The notes beneath the pieces were generated by a model, which was not told the origin of the DNA, did no database searches, and saw only the letters and a list, made by a program, of their open reading frames with translations. The position numbers and the translations under genes are program-made. From contig JAVEZR010000027.1 in the NCBI GenBank assembly GCA_034002865.1, positions 1-8,531 of the forward strand: a stretch of 8,531 nucleotides of DNA. Reading direction: 5' to 3'. Source of the DNA: UBA5209 sp034002865. Lineage in GTDB: Bacteria > Patescibacteriota > Dojkabacteria > SC72. Numbering within the stretch: position 1 is the first letter of the stretch; each line of letters begins with the position of its first letter. Shown here one piece after another: positions 1-6,017 of the stretch.

Positions 1-1491
1 GATGAGTATGGTAGACCTGTAGGATATATAGGTAGACCAATAAAGCTAACAGAGTATCAATTCAAAGAGTCAGGGTTGTATAACAACATGGAACTTGATG
101 GATGGAAAGAAGGAGGAGATCCAGATTCATTAATAGCTAAGGCTATGGAAGCAAGAGACAATACTTCTAACAGACAGTTTGGAGCAGCAGAACTTGATAA
201 GGTTAAAAAGCTTGGTAGTAATACAGAGTATGAAGCATTTGAGATGTTTGAACATTACAAAGGTAAGAAGGTATTTAATACCTATGCTCAGGTTAAAGAT
301 TCTCAGAACAATACCAGCTGGAGTTTAATCAGATCAGAAGGACTTAAAACTAATTGGTTTCCTATTATTGACAGATCATGTTATCCATTACCTAATGACT
401 GGGATGGTGTATCAGTATCAGACATAGTAGAGGATAAACAAAGAGTATTAGCAATACTTACCAACTTAGGACTTGAAGCAGTAGTAAGAGAATTATATCC
501 AAGATTTACATTTAATAAAGATAAGATTAGTGGAGTTGCACTTAATAATCCTAAACAGATCGGATTCCCTGTAGAGGGTGATCCTAATAATGTTATAGCA
601 GAATTACCTAAAGGTAATCCTAATATGAACATGTTTGATTATATGAAGGGTACACTTAAAGATTCTACAGAAAGAGCAACAGCTACATCAGATATTCAAC
701 AGGGTGTATCAGGAAGTCAGAAGACTGCTACAGAGGTAGACATACTAGCATCTAGGGGTGGGGTAAGATATGGACTTCTAGCTAAGATATTTGGAGTATC
801 AGAAAGAGAGTTCTGGAGACAATGGTATGGTGGATATAAGCTATACATGACTAACAATGATGAGAAGGAAGTATCAGTTCTATCAGACTGGGGTCATGGT
901 ATCAAGACTTTCAAAAAGATTGATTTTGTATCAGAGGAAGCTAACAAGCTAAGGATTAGAGTAGAGAGTAAGAATGTAAATGAAACAGCAAGACTTAAAG
1001 CACTAGGTAATTTCATGCCATTCTATCAAGCTATGGCACAAAGACCTAATGCTAATACTCCTTATTTAGAGAAGAAGTTAGCAAAACTCATGGGATTTGA
1101 TAAGGATGAAATAGATATGATGTTACTTCCAAGTTCAGAAGAGTATGTAGCAGAGCAAGAGAACAAGCTTATTAATACAGAGAAAGAGCCTAAGATTAAG
1201 GGTAGTGATGATCATGCAATACACTTATTTGTACATGCAACAGCAGCAGACAATAGTGTAAACAAGGCACATAGAGCTGCACACTTTGAAGCACTTGCAC
1301 TACAGAGAAAGAATCCAGAGTTATTCCCTGTTCAACAAAGGGAGAAGATGGAAGCTCAGGGTGGCAATCCAGCACAAGCAGGACAACCACAGCAAACAGC
1401 AACTGGTCAGGGTACTACACAAGCAGCAACAAATGCTCCAATACAACAGGCAGATGCAATGGCAACTAGAGAAGCAGTAGGTCAGATATAA
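1..1491 (+). CDS. Phage portal protein, 5' end missing
   Basis: The frame is open from base 1, so this is the last 496 residues of a longer protein; the TTG at 76 is only an internal codon. Portal proteins form the dodecameric ring at one capsid vertex through which DNA is packaged and ejected. I recognise the P22/crAss-like portal pattern: a segment with LKTNWFPI, then GVSVSDIVEDKQR (clip/stem region), then TATEV at fragment residues 242-246 followed by the long stem helix and an aromatic FWRQW stretch. The C-terminus has a histidine-rich segment (H405, H408, H412, H424, H428) and a Q/A/T-rich tail typical of portal barrels. Portals of this type are usually 600-750 residues, so roughly 100-250 residues lie left of the window. 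Position ahead of a scaffold-like gene and the capsid gene supports the call. The TAA stop is followed 17 bases later by the next gene. The assignment rests on remembered family patterns, not a search. Confidence 0.8.
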   Translation, partial: DEYGRPVGYIGRPIKLTEYQFKESGLYNNMELDGWKEGGDPDSLIAKAMEARDNTSNRQFGAAELDKVKKLGSNTEYEAFEMFEHYKGKKVFNTYAQVKDSQNNTSWSLIRSEGLKTNWFPIIDRSCYPLPNDWDGVSVSDIVEDKQRVLAILTNLGLEAVVRELYPRFTFNKDKISGVALNNPKQIGFPVEGDPNNVIAELPKGNPNMNMFDYMKGTLKDSTERATATSDIQQGVSGSQKTATEVDILASRGGVRYGLLAKIFGVSEREFWRQWYGGYKLYMTNNDEKEVSVLSDWGHGIKTFKKIDFVSEEANKLRIRVESKNVNETARLKALGNFMPFYQAMAQRPNANTPYLEKKLAKLMGFDKDEIDMMLLPSSEEYVAEQENKLINTEKEPKIKGSDDHAIHLFVHATAADNSVNKAHRAAHFEALALQRKNPELFPVQQREKMEAQGGNPAQAGQPQQTATGQGTTQAATNAPIQQADAMATREAVGQI

Positions 1492-1493
1492 TA

Positions 1494-1502
1494 TGTTATA
1501 AT
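1494..1502 (+). promoter_or_regulatory. Possible extended -10 promoter
   Basis: TGTTATAAT is a perfect extended -10 element (TGnTATAAT) in the short gap after the portal gene. No -35 match is present at the usual distance. Transcription would begin within a base or two of the ATG at 1509, giving a leaderless mRNA. In such AT-rich DNA a chance match is quite possible. Confidence 0.35.
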
Positions 1503-1508
1503 TGAATA

Positions 1509-1799
1509 ATGGAAATAACAGTAGAGGACAAAAAGGTTTTAAAGAAGATCGTAGAGAGTCCAGACTGGGAAGTTTATCAGAAAGTAGTATCAGGACTTAT
1601 AGAAGAGACCAAGAGCAAATTTCATACTATTGATATGAATCTTTCAGATGAAGAGTATGCCAGAAGGTTAAGAGTGATGTCTTTGTATATTAATTGCTTT
1701 GAGATAATCAACAGTAGAATAGGTAGTTTACTATTTAGCAAAGATGTCTCAGTAAATGATATACTAGATCAGTTAGATCCCTATACAAAACAAAAATAA
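1509..1799 (+). CDS. Small helical phage protein of unknown function
   Basis: This 96-residue protein lies between the portal and the scaffold-like gene. I do not recognise a family. It is charged and probably all-helical: an N-terminal segment rich in E, K and V (residues 3-33, containing ESPDWEVYQKVV), a polar middle with DEEYARRLRV (about 47-56), and a hydrophobic helix around 58-75 (LYINCFEIINSRIGSLLF). No signal peptide or convincing membrane span is seen. ATG is the first start after the portal stop; there is no Shine-Dalgarno sequence, only A/T bases with a TATAAT 12 bases upstream. The place in the gene order suggests a small head-assembly or portal-associated factor, but this is inferred from position alone. 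The open frame, tight packing and codon use matching its neighbours make the gene itself likely real. Confidence 0.75.
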   Translation: MEITVEDKKVLKKIVESPDWEVYQKVVSGLIEETKSKFHTIDMNLSDEEYARRLRVMSLYINCFEIINSRIGSLLFSKDVSVNDILDQLDPYTKQK

Positions 1800-1816
1800 T
1801 TTATTAATAAATAATT

Positions 1817-2401
1817 ATGAATCCAGAAAATGCAAATCAGGGTGGACAGGATCTAAATTCTCAGGATGGTATACAACCACAAGAGAATCCTACTCCAGCT
1901 CCAGAGGTTATAGATGAGTACAATCCTTTCATGGATGATGTAGAGGAAGAGGTGGTAGAGACTCCAAGTGAAGATCCTATTGAGGTAGATGAAGAGACTT
2001 CTAAGATAGTAAATCAGGAAGTATCTAGGAAGGTAACTCCTATTGAGAAGAGATTAAGAGAGAATGAGTATAAGATGAGAGTATCTAACTTCCTACAGGG
2101 TGAAGGTAACAAGGAACTCTTTGGAGATCTAGAGCCTAAAGTAATGGAGATCTTGAAAAGGAATCCAAGAGTATCAGATCTTAAACCAGATGCATTATTT
2201 AGATTAGTAGCAGGAGATATAGGAAATAGAATAGCTAAACAGCAATCAGAAGCAGATGAAATGGCAAGTAGAACTCAGACAGGAAATCCAGTACCAAGAC
2301 AGAAGGAAGCTCCAGTAGAGGACTTTTTAAATATGTCAGAAGAAGCTTGGAAACAGGCTAAGGCTAAGAGATATAAGGAGTTAGGAATGAGAGCTTACTA
2401 G
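1817..2401 (+). CDS. Putative capsid scaffolding protein
   Basis: This 194-residue protein sits directly upstream of the major capsid gene, the usual place for the scaffold that organises procapsid assembly and then leaves or is degraded. The N-terminal 30 residues are N/Q/P-rich and disordered-looking. Residues 32-62 are strongly acidic (DEYNPFMDD, VEEEVVE, then D/E-rich). Residues 70-140 look helical and contain a charged coiled-coil-like stretch (EKRLRENEYKMRV) and an ILKRNPRVSDLKPDALFRLV segment. The C-terminus (residues 170-194) is basic and helical, with KQAKAKRYKELGMRAY, as expected for the coat-binding end of many scaffolds. Composition and position carry the call; I see no diagnostic motif and no protease motif. 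The stop is TAG, one of only two in the window. The start is ATG behind an A/T-only leader without Shine-Dalgarno. Confidence 0.65.
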   Translation: MNPENANQGGQDLNSQDGIQPQENPTPAPEVIDEYNPFMDDVEEEVVETPSEDPIEVDEETSKIVNQEVSRKVTPIEKRLRENEYKMRVSNFLQGEGNKELFGDLEPKVMEILKRNPRVSDLKPDALFRLVAGDIGNRIAKQQSEADEMASRTQTGNPVPRQKEAPVEDFLNMSEEAWKQAKAKRYKELGMRAY

Positions 2402-2405
2402 GTTA

Positions 2406-2433
2406 TTGACAACAGGTTGTATTCTGTTATATA
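2406..2433 (+). promoter_or_regulatory. Sigma-70-type promoter upstream of capsid gene
   Basis: A perfect -35 TTGACA (2406-2411) is followed after 16 bases by TATATA (2428-2433), preceded by TG at 2425-2426 to form an extended -10 (TGTTATATA). An alternative -10, TATATT (2430-2435), has 18-base spacing. The expected start of transcription is near 2440. The -35 box begins five bases after the scaffold stop codon. It is the best promoter I can find in the window and points at the capsid gene, but a terminator intervenes at 2476-2506. Confidence 0.65.
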
Positions 2434-2445
2434 TTAAGATACAAC
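2409..2445 (+). promoter_or_regulatory. Operator-like dyads over the capsid promoter
   Basis: Three ACAAC/GTTGT half-sites overlay the promoter. ACAACAGGTTGT (2409-2420) is a dyad with 5-base arms and a 2-base centre in the -35/-10 spacer. GTTGTAT (2416-2422) and ATACAAC (2439-2445) form a second, 7-base inverted repeat with 16 bases between the arms, centred on the -10 box. This layout resembles a dimeric repressor or activator site; no regulator gene is present in the window. It could instead fold as RNA only in a transcript coming through from upstream. Confidence 0.4.
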
Positions 2446-2506
2446 TAAAGAACAAAAAGGTTACTAAACGAATTAGAGCCGAAGCAGCAATGCTTTGGCT
2501 TTTTTG
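2440..2506 (+). ncRNA. Possible short leader or small RNA
   Basis: A transcript starting about 2440 and stopping at the terminator would be about 65 bases long: an A-rich 5' half without a start codon in good context, then the terminator hairpin. It would be either an attenuated leader of the capsid mRNA or a free small RNA. It is inferred only from the promoter and terminator; its sequence matches no RNA family I know. Confidence 0.25.
2476..2506 (+). terminator. Rho-independent terminator with GNRA loop
   Basis: AGCCGAAGCA (2477-2486) pairs with TGCTTTGGCT (2491-2500) in a ten-base-pair stem with one G-T wobble, closed by a GCAA tetraloop (2487-2490). A run of six T (2500-2505), then G and four more T, follows. 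This is a textbook intrinsic terminator. It separates the portal/scaffold genes from the capsid gene, and also lies between the promoter at 2406 and the capsid start at 2542. Confidence 0.85.
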
Positions 2507-2541
2507 TTTTATAGTTATTTAAATTTTATTTATTTACAAAA

Positions 2542-3519
2542 ATGTCTTACCCATTATCAACAAAGACACAAGTTCCTAATGTAAATCATTTTTATGTTAG
2601 AGACTTTCTAGATAGGGCTAGGGAGAATTTAGTCCATGATGCTTTTGGACAAATGAAACCTATTCCTCAGAACAACTCAGATCTTATCTATTTTAGAAGA
2701 TATGAGAGATTAGCTAAAAACTATACTGCACTTGGAGATGGTGTTACTCCAGCAGGTAAACAGCTTTCAGTTACAACTATATATGCAACTGTAGAAGACT
2801 ATGGTGATTATGTAATGATAACTGATAAAGTTTTAAGAGAAACAGAAGATGCTATCTGGGCAGAAGTATCAGATGTTTTAGTTGAACAAGCAAACGATTC
2901 ATTGGATTGTGTTACAAGAGAAAAGCTTATGCTTGGATCTAATGTACTTTACGCAGGTTCTGGTAATACAGATACTGCAGGAGTAGCTGCAGGAGATGTT
3001 CCAACATATGCAAACCTAAAGAGTATTTCACTCTTACTTAGAAATGCTAATGCTAAGAAAATTACTGATTTTGTAAGACCTGATCAAGGTTATGCAACAA
3101 CTCCAGTAAGACCATGTTATGTAGGTATAACAAGTCCAGCTGCAATAGAGTTATTCAAAGCTTTAGAGAGTGGTGCAGTATGGGAAGATGCAGAGAAATA
3201 TGCAAATATGAGTAACTTACTTCCAGAAGAGCAAGGAAGAATTAAGGATATTAGATTTGTTGAAACTACAAATGCTAAGGTTAAAGAGGATGCTGGTACA
3301 TCAACAATAGATGTCTACACACTACTTGTTATTGGTAAGAATGCTTATGGTGTTACATTAATGGATGGAATGTCTACAAACATATACATCAAATTACCAT
3401 CAGAAGCTGGTGCAGAAGATCCTATTGAACAGAGAGCATCTGCAGGTTGGAAAGTATCCAAGACTGCTAAGATTCTTAATGAGGATTGGATGGTTAGATA
3501 CGAGTTTGCTTTAGCTTAA
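2542..3519 (+). CDS. Major capsid protein, N4-gp56 family
   Basis: The 325-residue protein builds the icosahedral head shell (HK97 fold). The recognised features of the N4-gp56 family run in order: an N-terminal segment ending in HDAFGQMKPIPQ, IYFRRYERL (49-57), LGDGVTPAGKQLS (64-76) with the following VTTIYATVEDYGDYVMITD (77-95), QANDSLDCVTREKLM (116-130), the central VGITSPAAIELFKAL stretch (194-208), and the C-terminal DPIEQRASAGWKVSKT with ILNEDWMVRYE (293-321). Length is usual for the family, and no frameshift or truncation is seen. Two tandem stops (TAA TAG) end the gene. The leader (2507-2541) is A/T-rich without Shine-Dalgarno and ends ACAAAA before the ATG. Its own promoter would be the one at 2406, reached through the terminator, or read-through from upstream. 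A free-standing capsid transcript fits the high copy number needed. Confidence 0.93.
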   Translation: MSYPLSTKTQVPNVNHFYVRDFLDRARENLVHDAFGQMKPIPQNNSDLIYFRRYERLAKNYTALGDGVTPAGKQLSVTTIYATVEDYGDYVMITDKVLRETEDAIWAEVSDVLVEQANDSLDCVTREKLMLGSNVLYAGSGNTDTAGVAAGDVPTYANLKSISLLLRNANAKKITDFVRPDQGYATTPVRPCYVGITSPAAIELFKALESGAVWEDAEKYANMSNLLPEEQGRIKDIRFVETTNAKVKEDAGTSTIDVYTLLVIGKNAYGVTLMDGMSTNIYIKLPSEAGAEDPIEQRASAGWKVSKTAKILNEDWMVRYEFALA

Positions 3520-3531
3520 TAGTATACCCGA

Positions 3532-3560
3532 AGGGGAGGTAAAAACTCCCCCTCATCCCT
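3532..3560 (+). other. Hairpin with two alternative pairings after capsid gene
   Basis: GGGGAG (3533-3538) can pair with CTCCCC (3546-3551) around a 7-base loop. Alternatively AGGGGAGG (3532-3539) can pair with CCTC (3551-3554) plus CCCT (3557-3560), bulging two bases. No T-run follows, so it is not a standard terminator. It may be a 3' stabiliser or a processing site that separates the abundant capsid mRNA from the downstream genes. Confidence 0.45.
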
Positions 3561-3561
3561 A

Positions 3562-3587
3562 TATAATATAATTTGATTAAATATAAT
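3562..3587 (+). promoter_or_regulatory. Three TATAAT hexamers before the decoration gene
   Basis: TATAAT occurs at 3562-3567, 3567-3572 and 3582-3587, the last one base before the ATG at 3589. No -35 match is found 16-18 bases upstream of any copy. They may be -10 elements, part of a translation-start signal, or chance in this AT-only stretch. Confidence 0.3.
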
Positions 3588-3588
3588 C

Positions 3589-4086
3589 ATGAAAACATTT
3601 AACTTATCCCACTCTGATTTTAAAACAAATATCGGAGAAGGACTTGACATGATTCTAGACTTCTTTGCAAATAGTGCAATGAACTCTGGAGAATTGGCAA
3701 TAGGTTCTTCATCAAAGGCTAAAGTAAAGGTTGTAAAAGACCTTCACTTCCAAGTCAATGGAGTAATGAAGATGATAGCAGCTGCAACAGAGGTAGCATT
3801 TACAGCTACAACTGATGATGTTGCTGCAGGAAAAGAGAAAACATTTTTATTGGTGAGTGATGGAAGTACTACTAAATTAGTAGGAGGCGTACAGGCTGCA
3901 GTTGGAGCATCAGTAGATCCTTCAGAAGCAGCTATAGCTGGTTTTACAGTTTTAGGTAGAGTAAAAGTAGCAAATGGAAGTGCTTCATTATTTGATGCAA
4001 CTACTACATTGTTAGATGCTACAGATATAACTGCAACATATACGAATATTGGTCTATATGCTCCAAGATTTTCTGATATAATGTAG
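3589..4086 (+). CDS. Putative head decoration / virion structural protein
   Basis: This 165-residue protein follows the major capsid gene, where tailed phages often carry a decoration or capsid-stabilising protein. It opens with a short helical segment (GLDMILDFFANSAMNSGEL, 18-36). The rest is rich in A, T, V and G and looks all-beta: VNGVMKMIAAATEVAFTAT (56-74), EKTFLLVSDGSTTKLVGG (83-100), then GFTVLGRVKVANGSASLF (118-135) and LLDATDITATYTNIGLYAP (141-159). This kind of simple beta protein with a repeated 'value and increment' look is common after N4-gp56 capsid genes in metagenomic phages, as I remember it. I see no diagnostic motif, so the role is inferred from context. ATG start without Shine-Dalgarno; TAG stop. 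Confidence 0.55.
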   Translation: MKTFNLSHSDFKTNIGEGLDMILDFFANSAMNSGELAIGSSSKAKVKVVKDLHFQVNGVMKMIAAATEVAFTATTDDVAAGKEKTFLLVSDGSTTKLVGGVQAAVGASVDPSEAAIAGFTVLGRVKVANGSASLFDATTTLLDATDITATYTNIGLYAPRFSDIM

Positions 4087-4111
4087 TATTAAGTTATTAC
4101 ATATATCATAT

Positions 4112-4624
4112 ATGGTAAAATCACCAAGATTAACTCCTGAGGCATTGGAGGAAGCTAGTGTAAAAACAGCAGCAAAACAAGCTGAGGTTGATGCACAAGT
4201 AGAAGCTGAGGAGAAGGAGGAAGTTAAATCTTCTGTTACTGTTAGAAAAGCAGCAGTAGTTAAAGAGGATAAACTAACAGAAGAAGATATTGAATGGATG
4301 TTTAACGGAGGTTTAGTATCAATAGGTTTATACCTTCCAGAAGCTAAGGATACTTTCAAAGTATTATGTAAACAGGAGAGAGTAAGAATAATTGCTCCTT
4401 ACGAATTAAGAGAGACTGCATCAGTAAATATTCCTAAAGTAGTTATTATCAATGGTTTGAAATTCACTATTCCTAAGAATACTTATGTTGAATTACCTGC
4501 ATCTGTAGCAAGAAGGGTAATGGAGTCTCAAGATACTAAGGGAATGGATGGTATTATAAATTCAGAAGGAGAGCCACTAAACATCAATTCTGCTGATAAA
4601 GCAAAGAGATGGTTTGGTTTGTAA
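4112..4624 (+). CDS. Virion-associated protein of unknown function
   Basis: The 170-residue protein has two parts. Residues 1-60 form a charged, probably helical or disordered arm rich in A, E and K (AEVDAQVEAEEKEEVKS, 24-40). Residues 85-150 hold a compact domain with VRIIAPYEL (91-99), VVIINGLKFTIPKNTYVELP (110-129) and SVARRVMESQDT (131-142). The pattern 'ING - IPKNTYVELP - SVARRVMES' recalls a small domain often found in phage head or tail genes near the capsid gene, in which an intro strand pair is followed by a helix. I cannot name a family with certainty. It lies between the decoration-like and adaptor-like genes, so a head-completion or minor virion role is plausible. The start overlaps an AT palindrome (4100-4114), and there is no Shine-Dalgarno. 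The C-terminus ends in RWFGL. Confidence 0.5.
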   Translation: MVKSPRLTPEALEEASVKTAAKQAEVDAQVEAEEKEEVKSSVTVRKAAVVKEDKLTEEDIEWMFNGGLVSIGLYLPEAKDTFKVLCKQERVRIIAPYELRETASVNIPKVVIINGLKFTIPKNTYVELPASVARRVMESQDTKGMDGIINSEGEPLNINSADKAKRWFGL

Positions 4625-4642
4625 ATTTAACAATATAGTACA

Positions 4643-5395
4643 ATGACACCATTAGAATATGGAAATCTAATTAGAAGTGGATTGAAGATGACTTCAGTTA
4701 CACTTACTGGAGACGAGATAGTCAATAGAACTAACGAGGTTTTACCTATTGTAGAAGGAAAAATAAATGAAAAAGATAATCTAGGTAGGAGTATTCTAGG
4801 AGTCATTGGTTTTGCAGATTTTGAAGATGGGGGGAGGGAGTATCCTTTCCCCTCTGATCTTTTAAACAAGATAATAGGAGTAGAAGTTAAACTGTCTCCT
4901 ACAGAAGGTTGGATGGAACTAGAGAGCTTTGACTTGAGTAACTACACTAGAACAACAGATGAATCTACTATAGTTAGTCAATTCAAGGGTAAACCTCAGT
5001 ACGATATATTTAGAGAATCTTTGTGGATCTATTCAGATACTATTACCAATGTAGCAGAAGGGAATAAAGGATTGAAGTTATGGTATTTAGGAGAGTTTAA
5101 GAGACTTGCTAATGTAACAGAAGCTTCAGTACACATGGAGACAGCTCCAACAGGTGAAGCAGATGAACAGAATTTTAAGAGAGGTATTCCTAAGAGCATT
5201 CAATATTGGTTAGTCAGGTATATTAGAAAAGAGATTAAAGAAGAGAATGAGATAGCACTTACAGAGTACGAGACTAATATATGGAATCATTTAGATGATA
5301 TTATAAGTAAATTAAATCCAGTTGATACAAAGCAAGTAGTGGAGTATAAGAGACCTTCTTTTGCTGATTATTCTAATCATGGGTTTGACTTATAA
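4643..5395 (+). CDS. Putative head-tail adaptor (connector) protein
   Basis: The 250-residue protein resembles the adaptor/neck proteins that sit under the portal ring and link it to the tail. Visible are an N-terminal helical region (1-45), then the typical REYPFPSDLL-IIGVEV stretch (65-82), GWMELESFDL (89-98), KPQYDIFRESLWIYSD (117-132) and GLKLWYLGEF (143-152), a pattern of strands in which a tyrosine/proline pair leads into a measured-value-like beta domain. A C-terminal helical part follows: IPKSIQYWLVRYIRKEIKEENEIA (182-205) and a final basic/aromatic tail. Such proteins commonly follow capsid genes in P22-like and crAss-like phages. The assignment is from remembered pattern and context, not from a search. 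No Shine-Dalgarno; TATAGT lies 9 bases before the ATG. Confidence 0.6.
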   Translation: MTPLEYGNLIRSGLKMTSVTLTGDEIVNRTNEVLPIVEGKINEKDNLGRSILGVIGFADFEDGGREYPFPSDLLNKIIGVEVKLSPTEGWMELESFDLSNYTRTTDESTIVSQFKGKPQYDIFRESLWIYSDTITNVAEGNKGLKLWYLGEFKRLANVTEASVHMETAPTGEADEQNFKRGIPKSIQYWLVRYIRKEIKEENEIALTEYETNIWNHLDDIISKLNPVDTKQVVEYKRPSFADYSNHGFDL

Positions 5396-5419
5396 GTAAA
5401 TAAATTTATAATTAATATT

Positions 5420-5983
5420 ATGGAAAACAAAAATTCTATAAAACAAGAAGTTGGAGTTAAAGGTATAGTCAGAATGCAACTTAGAGATAAGGATGGCAAT
5501 ATCAAAAAACTCTTTCAGGGTAATGGAATCTGGGAGTTCTTACACAAGAATTTAAACTTAGATCTAAGAGTATCTGGAATAACAGGTAGCTGGACAGAGC
5601 AAGAAGTAGTTTATAATACAATTACTAATACAGGTTTAGCATTAATAGCTAAGAGACTCGGAGGAGTAACAGCAGATCCTATTACTCATATGGGAATAGG
5701 TACAGGAACTCCAACAGCAACAGCACTTCAGAGTGAGATTTCAAGTGGTGGTGGCTCAAGAGCAGCAGTAACTCCAGCAAGTGCTACTACAACAGCAACA
5801 GATGATACTATTAGAAGTGTAAAGACATTTACATTTACAGGGTCATTTGCTATTACAGAGGAAGGATTATTCAATGCAGCTTCAAGTGGTACTATGCCAT
5901 GTAGTAGATCTTTTAGTGTAATTAATGTATCTAGTGGAGACAGTTTACAGATAACACATGATATTGTAATGACTGCTGTATAA
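5420..5983 (+). CDS. Phage virion appendage / tail-fibre-like protein
   Basis: The 187-residue protein starts with a polar arm and a GIVRMQLRDKDGNIKK strand pair (15-30), the 'property of the medium' opening seen in many small phage structural proteins. A helical segment with TGLALIAKRL (71-80) leads to MGIGTGTPTATALQSEI (91-107), a widely seen glycine/threonine motif. A threonine/alanine-rich beta segment follows, with FTFTGSFAITEEGLF (137-151) and a final strand set ending DSLQITHDIVMTAV. The AITEEGLF motif is shared with phage collar and tail-fibre-like proteins that I recall beside N4-gp56 heads. The exact place on the virion is unknown. The gene ends 34 bases before the large fibre gene, and its stop codon overlaps the left arm of a hairpin that covers the next start. 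Confidence 0.55.
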   Translation: MENKNSIKQEVGVKGIVRMQLRDKDGNIKKLFQGNGIWEFLHKNLNLDLRVSGITGSWTEQEVVYNTITNTGLALIAKRLGGVTADPITHMGIGTGTPTATALQSEISSGGGSRAAVTPASATTTATDDTIRSVKTFTFTGSFAITEEGLFNAASSGTMPCSRSFSVINVSSGDSLQITHDIVMTAV

Positions 5984-6017
5984 ATCTCCAGCTAATTAAC
6001 TTATATAGTGGGAGATT
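5983..6017 (+). promoter_or_regulatory. Hairpin covering the fibre gene start
   Basis: AATCTCC (5983-5989) and GGAGATT (6011-6017) are a perfect 7-base inverted repeat with a 21-base loop. The right arm contains the only Shine-Dalgarno-like run (GGGAG, 6010-6014) and abuts the ATG at 6018. The left arm includes the last base of the upstream TAA stop (5981-5983), so a ribosome finishing the previous gene would melt the stem. This fits translational coupling. The GGAG is only 3 bases from the ATG, closer than usual. Confidence 0.5.

Noticed and set aside
76..78. TTG as the start of the portal gene
   Set aside because: The frame is open to base 1 and the upstream 25 codons continue the protein in the same style, so the gene is simply cut by the window edge.
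1286..1480. 64-codon + strand frame inside the portal gene
   Set aside because: It is an out-of-frame shadow of the Q/A-rich portal tail with no start signal.
2399..2437. Read-through of the scaffold TAG stop to the next in-frame TAA (11 codons)
   Set aside because: The extension overlaps the TTGACA promoter, is short, and nothing shows a suppressor; TAG also ends the decoration gene.
2401..2541. tRNA gene in the largest gene gap
   Set aside because: No cloverleaf, no T-arm GTTCNANNC-type sequence; the only strong stem is the terminator.
4100..4114. Palindrome CATATAT-C-ATATATG over the start at 4112
   Set aside because: All A/T except its ends, with a one-base centre; too weak to fold and expected by chance in this leader.
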